A DNA stretch of 64,000 nucleotides from Actinernus sp. WN-2022. Lineage: Eukaryota > Cnidaria > Anthozoa > Actiniaria > Actinernidae. Below, piece after piece: positions 23,694-34,183 of this stretch. Position 1 is the first letter of the stretch; every line of letters starts with the position of its first letter. The stretch lies in NCBI GenBank assembly GCA_030867875.1, contig JAOWCC010000655.1, forward strand, positions 4,379,083-4,443,082, in the 5' to 3' direction. The position numbers and the translations under genes were made by a program. Below the pieces are notes generated by a model that did no database searches, was not told where the DNA came from, and worked only from the letters and a program-made list of their open reading frames with translations.

Positions 23694-24518
23694 CTACTGG
23701 AAGAGATCAGTCTCGTGGAAGGTAATGCTGTCTGAAACACAAGGCTGCTTGTATTGACCAAGCTGCTGCAGAAATGAAAACTGATTATTCATGCTGCTTG
23801 CAGCTGGTCTTGGTGAAGGATAGGTGCTTTGGTGAATGGTTCCAAGTGGTTGTAGTTGCGATGTAGATCTTCCAAATTTCACTTGGAATAATAACTGATC
23901 GATTTGCATTTTAGTAAATTCCTTCAACTCCTCATCCTGAATCGACATTACTTTTTTCCCCAAAATCTCTGCCCATTGCATGTCAGGGTGTATCTGGGTG
24001 GGAGTTTTGTTATCTGGCACTGATAAAATATTGGCACATTTATCAAGCAAGGCCATTTTCTTGGCTTCAATCTCCTGCTTTTTCTTTTTTGGAGTCGTAT
24101 ATGATGACTCTGAAGGCTGGGTTATGGCCATGTTATCTTTACCCTTGGCTGAGATAACCGATGAAGAAATGAATTTCAAGAACTTGAAAAATTTCCAAGA
24201 CGAGGCATATACCTCCTCTCTTGACTGGCCTGTTTTCGACTTTCTTTCTTTCTCGACCTCTCTGATAAACTGCCCCCGAAGAGTGTTCCACTTCTGTACA
24301 ATATCTTCCTTCTCAATGCCCAGCTCTTCTTCTATTTCGGTTATGGCAAGACTTCTTTTCTGCCTGTTGTGGTACTCCTCGTCTTGCACATTCCACAAAC
24401 ACGGCCTTTCTTCGTATAGCTCAATAAGCTTTTCTGCCATACTATCGCTCCAACTTTTTCTAGATAATTTATATTTTGTACTAGGTTCCGATAAGGATTC
24501 CGACTCGTCTGCCGCCAT
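23694..24518 (-). CDS. Harbinger MADF/Myb-like DNA-binding partner
   Basis: Intact 274-residue protein starting in aagATGGCGGC. Residues about 29-117 form a MADF/SANT-like domain: MAEKLIELYEERPCLWN, then VQKWNTLRGQF and YASSWKFFKFLKF, with the spaced aromatic residues typical of MADF. PKKKK at 143-147 is a plausible nuclear signal. Residues about 194-216 (QDEELKEFTKMQIDQLLFQV) look like a short BESS-type or helical interaction motif. In Harbinger elements such a protein brings the transposase to the nucleus and to the element ends. It faces the transposase and lies about 270 bp from the right TIR. Confidence 0.9.
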   Translation of the reverse strand: MAADESESLSEPSTKYKLSRKSWSDSMAEKLIELYEERPCLWNVQDEEYHNRQKRSLAITEIEEELGIEKEDIVQKWNTLRGQFIREVEKERKSKTGQSREEVYASSWKFFKFLKFISSSVISAKGKDNMAITQPSESSYTTPKKKKQEIEAKKMALLDKCANILSVPDNKTPTQIHPDMQWAEILGKKVMSIQDEELKEFTKMQIDQLLFQVKFGRSTSQLQPLGTIHQSTYPSPRPAASSMNNQFSFLQQLGQYKQPCVSDSITFHETDLFQ

Positions 24519-24599
24519 CTTGAAAATCGCGCGAATATTACGTCACAGAAAATACTACTTTGTGATTGGCTAAATAACGACTGCACGCGCAAGTTTTGT

Positions 24600-24788
24600 T
24601 GGAAGAGGTGGCTAAACGGTAAACATTTGTTCATCACGCAAAATGTTGGATGAAAATGTTTGAACTAGATCAAACATCAAAAATTGTTGGAAACCATTTA
24701 ACAGTCATCTGAAAGAGGCGGCTAAACGATGAAACATTTTCATCCAACATGATGTTGGATGAAAATGTTTGAACGTTTAGCCGGGCCT
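24600..24788. repeat. Harbinger right end with subterminal repeats
   Basis: The words ggctaaacgg, atgttggatgaaaatgttt and their complements occur several times in the last 190 bp, some facing each other. The left end (17698-17825) is built the same way. Confidence 0.75.
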
Positions 24789-25081
24789 TTAGTCTCTGAA
24801 TAACTTGTTCGTCGCCTGTTCCACCAAGTCTCACAAGAACACTTTCGATCTCATTCCAGTGTGTCTCAAAATCACTATCTCGTATTCTTGCTTGTGTAGC
24901 ATGATCATACAGGCTGTTCCTGTATAACTTTATGCGGACCAAATCAGCTTCGTTGCTCAAATCTGAAGCAACAGGAGGATTATTCCACCCTGTCCCGGGT
25001 GGGTTTAGGTTACAAATGATTCGTAGCAGCAGAAGTAGCAAGGTTATATCAAAACCTGTTGACGTAACTGATTTACTCGTA
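24789..25081 (-). pseudogene. DZIP3-like HEPN exon, upstream half
   Basis: HEPN helices in this family act in RNA cleavage or protein-protein signalling; cnidarians carry many DZIP3-like HEPN genes. The minus strand reads GFDITLLLLLLRIICNLNPP, then EADLVRIKLYRNSLYDHATQ with the RxxxxH-like signature RNSLYDH, and ends VLVRLGGTGDEQVIQRLK. A good acceptor (ttttttttgtatccaag) places the exon start at 25081; an in-frame stop lies just upstream of the T run. The reading frame is cut by the Harbinger TIR and resumes in phase at 17694. The domain identification is from memory of the family. In this allele the exon is interrupted, so the gene is probably not functional unless the element is spliced out or absent from the other allele. 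Confidence 0.75.
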
Positions 25082-25260
25082 CTTGGATACAAAAAAAAAC
25101 ATAATTACTTATTGAAAGTGAAGCATTATCTATACTAGGAGGTCCGCTTATATACAGCAGCCTGGCCATTGCACTAACCACACACTCAACAATGTAAACT
25201 GCGTGGCTGCCATTGGCGCCGAAATAGCAGTCCGAAAAATTCACTGCCGGGATATGTCAG

Positions 25261-25330
25261 TAAAATGTAAAGCGCCATGAGACTGTGGTGATATGGCGCT
25301 ATAGAAATATGGCCATTATTATTATTATTA
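25261..25330. repeat. SINE/LINE-like 3' tail with (att)n
   Basis: The motif aaagcgccatgagactgtgg followed by tggcgctatagaaat and an att microsatellite is the kind of 3' tail shared by many invertebrate SINEs and their LINE partners. No tRNA-like head was found upstream. Confidence 0.45.
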
Positions 25331-26460
25331 GATCGACACCAAGGTATTTCAAATTCTGAAAGCTATTAAAAAAACTCGAGGTGAAAATATATATCAGTTT
25401 CTGTCTGCACAACCTTGAGGAACTGTTATTGAAAAGGTATACGGAAAATAAATAAATACAATATACGGAAACAAAACATGAGAAAAAGACAAGAAAAGCG
25501 CGAGTTTTCAGCGCGAGCTATTAAACCACTTGGCCATCAGGCGAACAAAATAGAGTGTCACTACCGGAATAATGTAACTAGTAATAAGTACACTAAATGC
25601 AGAAGACTCACGACTATTTACACCATCTCTAGACATAATTAATTCTAATGAAAAGTTCTTGTAGTGCTGTGTCAAAATTTACTCTCGTGATTCGAAGTCT
25701 TCTTTGGTTATGTTGAGTTTCTGTCGAAATTGTTTTCCGGTGGCATTCCATAACATTGTCTCTAAAAGTTTTTTCTCTGTTAACTTCCGTTCAGTTCTCG
25801 GAACGTCGTTTGCCGATCATTGTCTCTCAATTTTTCAGGAAAGTGTTATCTTCTGTTGGCTAGCTGTACGTCAGTTTTCCTCTTTCCCATGGAGCTCAAG
25901 TTTCAGAAAGTTCGGCTTTTAGAACGGTGGAGAGTCGTGTCACTCCGTAAGGCGTGGGGCGTGTGCTGTAGTAAACTCGAAGGAACACGAATTATTATTG
26001 GCGGCATGCAGAATTGTTACATAGCCATAAGTTTTCCAGACACAAAGTACGCCCCCATTGGCTGATTCTGGGTCACATGGCAGCCATCAAAATCCAATAT
26101 TTCCCGCGCGGGCAACAATTCATCGCGACAGAAGATGGTGCGATGTGTCGCGCGCGCCACTAGCTAGCTAAAGGCGGGAAATATTTGTTTACCAAAATGT
26201 CTAGATCTTCATCAAAAGCGTCGAAAGAAAGCGTTCAAAATGCTCCAAAGAAACAATTTACATATTTATTAAGCGCGAGAGTGAGAAATTGGTAGCTAAA
26301 AAAGGATGGAAGAAATACAAAACGATACTAAAAATGCCGTAGCGATGCTGGCATCATTTTGTGTTGAAAAGCAGCTTCCCGAAGAGAAGACGACAAACCT
26401 CGCTCGTATCAGGTAGGTCCTGTATTTATGCAGAACTTATGTCTATATATATAACGAATC
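25331..26460. other. Gene-free stretch
   Basis: Short open frames only, at about 25704-26065, with no recognisable domain. Upstream exons of the HEPN gene could lie here on the minus strand, but I cannot point to one. Confidence 0.35.
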
Positions 26461-26514
26461 AACGCGCGCTACACTGACGATGTCTACGAGTCTTTCCTTC
26501 ACCGGAAGGTGTAG

Positions 26515-26604
26515 TCAGTGAGTTTGTTTCCCCTCGATCCTCGATGTTCCCCTCGACTCCGTCTCGAAGAACATCGAGGATCTCAGGGAAACAAAACTCA
26601 CTGT
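26515..26604. repeat. Inverted repeat
   Basis: The arms cagtgagtttgtttccc...atcctcgatgttc and gaacatcgaggat...gggaaacaaaactcactg form a foldback of about 90 bp. Confidence 0.6.
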
Positions 26605-26624
26605 TTCCCTCGGAGCCAGTCATT

Positions 26625-27083
26625 GGCTGAGGTCACACTGGGACATTAACTATAGTAAACCAGCCAAACTATGGTTAATAATTTTTTACTATAGTTAAAA
26701 TAGTAACTTTGAGAAAACCAGACGCTTGTCAGACAGGCGTTTGATTTTCTTGGCTGAAATCAGTGAAATGACAAATGATGCATTCCAACGTTAGTGTTGA
26801 CAATTCAGAAACCACAAACTAGGATTTAATTGCATTAAACATCAAAATAGATGACAAGCTGTCAACTAAGTCAATAAGTTTAGATTAACTTAGCGATAAA
26901 CCCATCTTTTCAGGTCGGCTAACTATAGTTAACTTTTCTTTCTTCCTGCCGCCGTTGTCGGAGCAACTAACCACAGTTGAGTTTACCACGGTAAACCGTA
27001 AAATGCAGGTCACACTTAGGATGCCGTTAACTATAGTTAAATCTGCTTAACTATAGTAAACTTCATCCAGTGTGACCTCAGCC
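26625..27083. mobile_element. MITE with ATT duplication
   Basis: The ends GGCTGAGGTCACACTGG and its complement are perfect over 17 bp. ATT flanks both sides (26622-26624 and 27084-27086). The interior holds many copies of the near-palindrome ttaactatagttaa and a second aggtcacact word. There is no coding. The 3-bp AT-rich duplication suggests a Harbinger-like mobiliser. Confidence 0.75.
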
Positions 27084-27086
27084 ATT

Positions 27087-28000
27087 AAGTGTTTAGTATT
27101 TACTAGGAGAAAATTGCTAAACTTTAGGAAAAAAAGTGAACTTCAGGGGAACATGGACTTGTCCATACTCAAAGGACAATAACTGCGGGGACATAAGAAG
27201 GACTTATATGTCGATATCAAAAGAACCACGAGTGAAAAACAATCTTGACATTAATGATCGTTGTTAATGTTTATATTTTATATAGGTTTATATTTCCAAT
27301 ATGCTAATTTTTGTAAAATCGCTTTGATAAGCTCCAAATATAACTTAGAATTTAAAAATAGGTAATTTGTCTCTACCAGCATGCTTTTGTATAATAACTG
27401 ATGTCGGCGATGACATCAACATTAACATATTTGAAATATAAAACTTTATATCTACTAGACGTAACAGCCAAATCAATAAATATTCTACCGTTGGACTATT
27501 CACTTCCTGTACAATCGATATCAGGTATAACTAATTTGGGCTTATATATATGCACTTTTAATTTGATGTAAATTGAACAATTTCAAGTTATCGCTCTCTC
27601 GCCCCTTTATTTTAAATATCGTGAACAGATAACACATACGGTCTGCATGATAATTCCCTTCACGACCAAACTTCTAGAATTTAAAAAAACGCAAATGTTT
27701 ACTCCTCAAATCCAGATAAACGCAACCTTTCTGTAAACTGATACTGCCTTTATCCAATTTACGTCTCTCTCCTGTATACCTGCTGTCAAACTATTCTGGA
27801 ACTCGAGTATTCTTGCTTCCGAATCTTCGCGTTTACATTCCGGGCCGCGGGTCGTACCAACTCGCGACGAACCACAGGGAATTTAATATATTCTGTATAT
27901 TTGGCACGTGACAGTTATATGTGTGTAACTGACTTTTCTGTAAGACAACCTTTCCTGGATCAACTGTATATATATATATAGTATCCATATGACATCCTTT
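27087..28000. other. Gene-free stretch with a dispersed repeat
   Basis: About 27305-27560 shares words with 41175-41320 (tttgtctctaccagcatgct, ttttgtataataa, aaaatcnctttnataag). These are two copies of one dispersed repeat of unknown family. No gene was seen. Confidence 0.5.
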
Positions 28001-28009
28001 AATGCGGGT

Positions 28010-28520
28010 ATCAGCGGCCATCCCGAGGGGGCGGCCCGCGGGCACCCAGGGGCATTTGTCACAGCAGCCATGACAAATACATGCTAAAACCCCTCGGGTG
28101 GGGCAGAAAATTGTGACAAAAACCCCCACCCCTGGGGCAACCTGGGCAACATATTATAAGTGATTAGAAGCTAAACGTTTTAAAAGTGTCAAAAATCTTA
28201 ATAGTTTTATACAAATATTATCCTTTATTTCTTTGTTCTGTCTTCCGACAGTGGATGGTTTAATTTAATCTCTTAATTTGAACGATAATGATATGACTTA
28301 CCTCAAGGACAAAGAAAGGCGAGCGAGTCCTGTGGCGAAAACCGCTGAACGTTGAGACAGCAGATTACGTGCAAACCCCGTGGGTATGTCACCGGGGTAT
28401 TTTGACGAAAACGCAAAAGCGCTCTTAAATGCCCCGCGTGTGGGGCATGTTTTTGCTACAAATCCCCTGCTAAGCCCCTGGGTTGCCCGTGGGTTGCCCG
28501 AGGGCCACCCCGATACCCAC
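28010..28520. repeat. GC-rich inverted element
   Basis: The left part (gcgggcacccaggggcattt, aacccctcgggtggggcag) and the right part (aagcccctgggttgcccg, atgccccgcgtgtggggcat) are diverged inverted relatives around an AT-rich core. It is probably a MITE. Its ends and duplication are unclear. Confidence 0.45.
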
Positions 28521-28837
28521 ATAACTCATATATGAATTTTTTATATGCTCCTCTTTTATATGTTATATATATTTATAGGCTTATCTAAGGGAAAGAGTCA
28601 TTATTTTGTGAGACCAGACAACTGCTGAGTCACAATTTTTTGGGCAAGACACAATACAGATCTAGTAGCCGCTTCTCTACCGCTAAATAATATCCGGTCC
28701 CTAATAATAAAGTAAGAATAGTTCTGATAATATAAAAGACTCAAAGAACGCTACGTTAATCGACCTAACTAGACAAAACGAGTACGAGAAAATAACATCA
28801 GAAAATAGATTAAAGTTTGCCGGATGTTTAACATATA

Positions 28838-29376
28838 CAGTTGAATCCCGATAACTCGAACCTCCAAGGGAAATCAGAAAAGGTTCGAGTTAGCGGGAGT
28901 TCGAGTTAGCGAGAGATGGGAACAAATGACCGGAAATTGATGAAAGCTGGTTGAATGGATCCTTTGTTTCCCTTTGATTCCTGCTGACACCGCTTATCAC
29001 GTACAATATTCTCACAGGATTGAACTGACGTGACGACATGACACGTTTTATGTAACGTAAAACCAAGAAACGAGAGAAGTTAACACAAATATAATACATG
29101 CTGCTTCAAAATAAATTCAATGTTCTGAAGTACGTTTTGTCTCGTTACGTCTTGATAAACGAGGTTCGAGTTCTCGAGGGTAAAATTATAAAGAAAATGA
29201 CCTGAAGGGAAACAAAAATTGCTTCGAGTTAGCGGGAGGTTCGAGTTATCGAGGGTTCGAGTTACGGAGGGTAAAATCACATTAAATGTATGACGCAAAT
29301 CCAGGGGAAATCAATTTTGGTTCGAGTTAGCGCGAGCTTCGAGTTACCGACGGTTCGAGTTATCGGGATTCAACTA
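28838..29376. mobile_element. pogo/Tc1-like MITE, TA duplication
   Basis: The ends CAGTTGAATCCCGATAACTC and its complement (the outermost C being T on the right) are bounded by TA (28836-28837 and 29377-29378). The interior repeats ggttcgagttagcggga-like units near both ends. It is about 539 bp and non-coding. The ends resemble pogo/Tigger termini from memory. Confidence 0.75.
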
Positions 29377-29378
29377 TA

Positions 29379-30670
29379 TGTAGATATTAAGTTCAGGTGC
29401 ATGACGGGGCAGAAGGAAACTGTTTAAGTCTGGTATAGAATATCTTCCATGCATGCTTTTGATACGAAAAGTTAGATTTCGTATACAATTCAAGGTAATC
29501 TTAGTTACATTTAAAGCTCTGCATGGCCTTGCTCCTCAGTAACTAAGCGGCCTATTAGTTATTAAGTCATCACAGTATAATCTTAGATGTTCCAACGAGC
29601 TACTTTCATGTGCTCCGAGATGTATTTATATTAACCGCTTCTTTAACAGCTTCAGTGACAGCTTTCGAAACCTGGCTTTTGGTCGTTTCCTTCATGAAAT
29701 TCTGGAAAGTTGCTGAAGCAAGATAGTACTCGAACTGTTTCGACAAGGCATCATGTATTGTGTCGTGAAAAGCATCTGATGTAAAGTAGCTTTCTAGTTC
29801 TCTTCTTGTCTCTGTTTCTCTTCTAGTTCTGTGGGACACTTCGGCGGAGGCGGAAGTCGTGGCGGCCGTTTTGTCAATGAAATAGCTGGTCCAGCTACTT
29901 CGTTATATCGATTAACTCGTCAGCTACAATATGCCCATCAATACTGACTGAATCCGCGAGGTCAAAGTAGACTACACATAAGTGGATCAGGTAATGAAAT
30001 CGATGGCGGAGGAAGGCAAAAAAAAAAAAACTTCGATTCTCCTCAGTTGCCAAACACTGACATACTTGTTGGTTTCTGAAATTATCTTAGTGATCTGTAG
30101 AATTGCCAAATTATCGCTCTATCTCGCTCTGTACAGTGTCTGCCTGAAGCAAGTAGCATCTATTTCGTTTTAGTTCGCTGCATTAATTCGCTGAGTTGCA
30201 AACTGCGATCAAAAATCCGGACCCGAATAAAATACGTTTCAAATAAATACACTTAGTACTTTACTTGCCTTTAGTTTCTGTGAAAACCCAGTCTTTCTTC
30301 TGTACACTTTAACTGCTGTGTCTTATTCATTTTGTGAAATTTCTTAATACTATTCTACCGCAGCTCAGAACGAAACTACACTGCATAATACAATGCGTCA
30401 GGTTATGTCTAGTTCCACGGTGCGTGACGTCGTGCTAACAGAGCGGTTCATGGAACCAAGTAAAACAGCAAGGAGCCATCAGAAACTAAAGTAATTCGTA
30501 ATTGATTTTAGCAAAACGAAAGCAATCACGAATTACTTTCGACACGTGCACCCAAATCGAAAACCGCTAACCGTTTGTCATATATCAGTAACTGTAATAT
30601 GCATATTCATAGCAAGGAGAAACTCATTGGGTGTAGGGGGGCTACAAATGAGCGCCGAAGTTTCTAGAAG
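29379..30670. other. Gene-free stretch
   Basis: The best frame is on the minus strand at 29606-29839 (77 residues, helical, MSHRTRRETETRRELESYF), with no known domain and no splice context that convinces me. A poly-A run lies at about 30019-30030. Confidence 0.35.
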
Positions 30671-30675
30671 GGTCC

Positions 30676-30750
30676 GGGGGCATGCTAGTTTTCCTTTGTC
30701 ATCACGCAACGCTTGCGTGACGACAAAGGAGACTAGGGGCATGCCCCCCA
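30676..30750. repeat. Palindromic element
   Basis: The arms gggggcatgctagttttcc and its complement enclose a near-perfect palindrome, ctttgtcatcacgcaacg facing cttgcgtgacgacaaag. Confidence 0.6.
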
Positions 30751-31730
30751 CCCCCAGGGTCTCTGCAATAGCATTTCCTGCCTTCTGAGAATAGTTTTCA
30801 GCAAGTTTAAACGGTTTTTAACTTACAGAAAATCGATCTTGTGGCCGGATCGTAGGCCACTTGAGGGGCTGCAGACATTATTGGGGGAATTTATTGATGG
30901 TAATATTTAGCGGCATGCTACACAAAAGCGTATATAAACTAATTATTATTATGAAATATGTTCAACTAGAGGCTGCTTGCAACCTGTACTCGAGCTGTAT
31001 TAAAGTGTGTTGCGACCGTTTATGTGTCACGTAATTTTGAGTGTGGGATATAATCTCATTCTTTTTAATTTTTTGCCTCTTCCACATTCTTTCCGGCCCC
31101 ATTCAAATATAGTCCGGCTCTCCAATTGCCAAGTATAACCCCTGTACGTGTCTGACTCGTTCATCGTCATTATTTAATTGTTATCGTTATTAATGTTTTT
31201 TTTTTAAATGACGATAACATAGATGTAGTATTAAAAACTGAATACACCTTAAACAGAGCGGTTACCTAGACCCAAACACAATAGCGCTCGATGAGAATGC
31301 GATCGTGGAAAGCTGTTTCGGCCTTCTTTTAGGACCCCCAGCACGGATATGCCTCAGTGAAACTTTATCGGCCTATATACTGCTATTGAGCTCATCGAAA
31401 AACTTGGGCCACTGCACAATTGTGGCAGTGACCAGACCATTTTCCTGCCACGATTGTGTAGTGATCAAATAATGAGTGGGTTCTCACTAGAGCTAATACT
31501 GGAAGTATTAGTTTGATGCGCTGTTCATTTCATAACTTTCACATGCTAAACTTATTAGCTTATTCTGCAGCTTAACTCTATTAATCCGAGTATAAATAAA
31601 TGATATGATATGTACGGTATGTATATATATGTATGGTCTCACTTTCGGTTTCCGTCCGCGTGTCTTTACCTTTGTAACACGTTTCGTCCTTAGTCTACGA
31701 TCGCGCGACTATCTGATAAACGTGGCTGGA
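30751..31730. other. Gene-free stretch
   Basis: AT-rich; no convincing gene or repeat structure recognised. Confidence 0.35.
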
Positions 31731-31734
31731 ACCA

Positions 31735-31951
31735 CAGGCAGCCCAATCTCATGATTTGTGTATTTATACGCTTACAATACAAATATCGCTTGAATAGTTC
31801 ATATTATAAATCCTTTCAAAACATGTATGTTAGACAAATAAATACACGACTTCACCCTACAATGTTTCAGTTGTGGTTATTCATACATTGTACCTCTGAG
31901 CTCTTCTAGGGTCGTTTCCGCTGTTTTTTTCGAACCTCTTTCCCTCACCTC
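31735..31951. repeat. Left arm of a large inverted repeat
   Basis: This is the reverse complement of material at 37167-37622: the words agcccaatctcatgatttgt, cacgacttcaccctacaatg and ctgagctcttctagggtcgt occur inverted there. The right arm carries an extra block with a 56-bp tandem repeat. The Gypsy element and a palindrome lie between the arms. Confidence 0.8.
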
Positions 31952-32080
31952 AAGGTACTGAAGAACCACCGGACTCACACACGAACACAAAGTCTCTATT
32001 TCCAAGATGGCTGATCTCCGTACTCCACTCACGTGTCCGTTCCCGTCATGCCTTACGAGCCCAGTACATAGGATATTACA
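31952..32080 (-). repeat. Gypsy 3' LTR
   Basis: It shares ctgaagaaccaccggactca through ggatattaca with 36686-36794. A short piece of the far end (tgttgtattctcaaa in the other copy) is missing, so this LTR may be slightly truncated or the ends differ. Confidence 0.7.
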
Positions 32081-32229
32081 TCTCTCCCCATGATGGACAG
32101 AAAATCTCTTGCATAAAGAAATAAACATTTATGTGTTGAAAACTTATAACAGTATCATGGTGGGAAAACAAACTAGCTTACAATGAGGAACTAGTATACA
32201 TTAAAAATACCCAAAAATCAAAATCAAAA

Positions 32230-32745
32230 CTAAAACTTATAATAGTCTTTGAAACGTATGGGTTCGCGTCTTTCTCGAACTGGTCTTGCCACTTTCATCG
32301 GTTCCTCGACTGTGCGTCTTTCAGTACTATCAAACGCTTCCTCCATCTTTCCTTCCGTCTTGTAATCTGGAGATTGGTCTGATATCTTCTTGAAGAATGA
32401 GGAGTTCCGTGTAACTTGCTTAGTTCCCGAGGAAACAGTTATCATACTACCCTTCTGTGCAACAACTTGGTGTGGATTGGGGTAAAATGGGGGCGTCGTC
32501 TTACTGCGCTTTGTATCGTACTTTAGCAGAACTGCGTATCCCCAACAACAATATTGCACGGGCGTGCACGATTTCGCTCATCTGCGTAGCTCTTCATCTT
32601 CTCCTTTGCTCGTTGGTCATTTTGCTTTGCTTTTAATTCGACGTCGGGTTCCTGACCTTCAGTACTTGCTCGTGGCAACTTTGTCTTAGGATCTCGACCA
32701 AACAATAGCTTGAATGGGGCGAAACCTGTGGAGGGGTGTGGCGTG
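32230..32745 (-). pseudogene. pol: Gypsy integrase C-terminal part
   Basis: It begins YRATPHPSTG and continues FAPFKLLFGRDPKTKLPRA, the segment just after the integrase core in Gypsy elements. It then runs through a charged region (KAKQNDQRAKEKMKSYADE) into a C-terminal tail in another frame (PVRERREPIRFKDYYKF). A direct repeat tggctctatactac abuts the break at about 32746-32775. Confidence 0.7.
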
Positions 32746-33500
32746 GCTCTATACTACTGGCTCTATACTACAAAGGTCTCTTTGTTCTCACAGAAATGCA
32801 CTTACAACCTCGCGAACTTACCGAAGTCTCTGCACGAAAAAAAACATCGAAATTATATCCTTCAAGCTTTCGGACTCCCTGTGTGTAATCCCACAATGCA
32901 CTAAGAACTCATGCAAACAAGAAAATGGCGGATGGTGAAGGTATAGCGGAGTTTGTTGCCTCGTTTTCTTTCCATCTGTGACTCAAAACTATAGATCTCA
33001 ACATGGCGTCTTTACCACTTAATTGTATCCAAAGTTGAGAGCCTTCGGGAAGAAAATGGAATTGCGATATTGCATATTTTACCGGCGATTAGAACGCATC
33101 AAACAGTGTTTCAGTACTGACATCTAGTCGAGCACTTCTGCTGCAGCAAAGCCTTCTACCTCAAACTGACCGATAACTGCGTAGGGTTTGGACGATCTTA
33201 CAGGAAGTGTATGGGAAATCTGGTAGCTTCAAGGTGAAGAAAACAAACTGCTCGGGAAGAAAATCTGGTCTTCGTTGTAGATCGGTAATAAGGTGAGTGC
33301 AACGTTTGATCGATACCTTAATAATTTTGAGTCGAGCAACGAGTATGTTAAAGCTCTGAAGGCTACAAATTCTGAAAAGCTATTTTTCCCATACATTTTC
33401 TTATACAAAACGGCAGTCATTTTTTTTTTATGCAGTAAAACGCATGCGCGGAGGCCATCTTGTCCCAGATTTCTGGCAATGCTCAAGTTTTTCCATGGCT
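32746..33500. other. Unrelated segment replacing Gypsy integrase core
   Basis: Between the integrase zinc-binding region and YRATPHPSTG, the catalytic core should appear but does not. The segment contains ATG starts in good context (aagaaaATGGCGG at about 32920 and caacATGGCGTC at about 33000), yet no frame I recognise. It may be an insertion with deletion. Confidence 0.45.
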
Positions 33501-34183
33501 TGTCTGGCATCTTGGACATGCTCAACGGCTCCATCTGTTTAGGACCAAAGTAAGTGGACTGGCAGGCCAGACAATGACGGACCGCGTTTTCTACTTTCTC
33601 GTTCAACCCCGGAAACCAAATCTTGTACCGGATGAATGATTTGGTTCGGCTCATACCTTGATGTCCCTCGTGGGCTAGGGCTACAGATTTGTCTCGCAGC
33701 GTGGCTGGCATTACTATCTTATCTCCTCGTAGTAAAATGTTATCTGGATGAATAGTTAGTTCATCGCGAACACTGCTAATTTCCTTTAACTCATCACAGT
33801 TTACCTTTGGATCTTTCGTGAGCTTTATCTCAAACCATCGCCCTGTACGTGTGAGCTCCATTGCTTTCGGAATAGTCATGTCAGTATCTGTGGCTGTCTT
33901 GATCTCCTCGAGCGTCATTGCTTTGGGTACAGACATTTCAGTGAAGAAATTTACATAGTGTTCTACCATCTTTTGTTCGCGTGAGGTAGTAATCTGCCGG
34001 ATTCTCACTACCCGGCTGATATTGTATGGACAGCTTGTACGGTTGTAAACGCAAACCCCACCGCTCTATGCGAAGTGGTGGCTTAGGCTTCTTCCAGATT
34101 CTCTCCAACGGTTTGTGATTCGTGATAACTGTGAAGTGTTCGGCTCCTCTGATGTACATGTCGAAATGCTCGCATGTCCACAC
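33500..34183 (-). pseudogene. pol: Gypsy RNase H end and integrase zinc-binding region
   Basis: The RNase H tail reads HFTVITNHKPLERIWKK and YQPGSENPADYYLTR. After a frameshift comes the integrase HHCC domain: LAHEGHQGMSRTKSFIRYKI and VRHCLACQSTYFGPK, with two His and CxxC. The frame then runs out of homology after MPDKPWKNLS. Confidence 0.8.

Larger units (their letters stand above)
17698..24788 (+). mobile_element. PIF/Harbinger DNA transposon, apparently complete
   Basis: The ends are AGCCCCGGCTAAACG (left) and the inverted AGGCCCGGCTAAACG (right). The match continues through TCAAACATTTTCATCCAACATC, about 40 bp. TTA flanks both ends (17695-17697 and 24789-24791), the Harbinger hallmark. 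Further copies of the words ggctaaacgg and atgttggatgaaaatgttt repeat just inside each end and are probable transposase binding sites. It carries two convergent intact genes, transposase and a MADF protein, the usual Harbinger pair. Between them lie about 4.5 kb of AT-rich filler with nested repeats. Both genes are open, so it could be, or recently was, autonomous. Confidence 0.93.

Noticed and set aside
23980..24573. 197-codon plus-strand frame opposite the MADF gene
   Set aside because: It overlaps the MADF gene antisense and lacks any domain, while the minus frame has a clear MADF domain and good start.
28850..29370. Repeated ggttcgag words as tRNA B boxes
   Set aside because: They are part of the inverted-repeat interior of the TA-flanked MITE and occur on both strands without cloverleaf potential.
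29606..29839. 77-residue minus-strand frame
   Set aside because: It is helical-looking but has no known domain, no splice support and no neighbouring exon; it is too short to call a gene.
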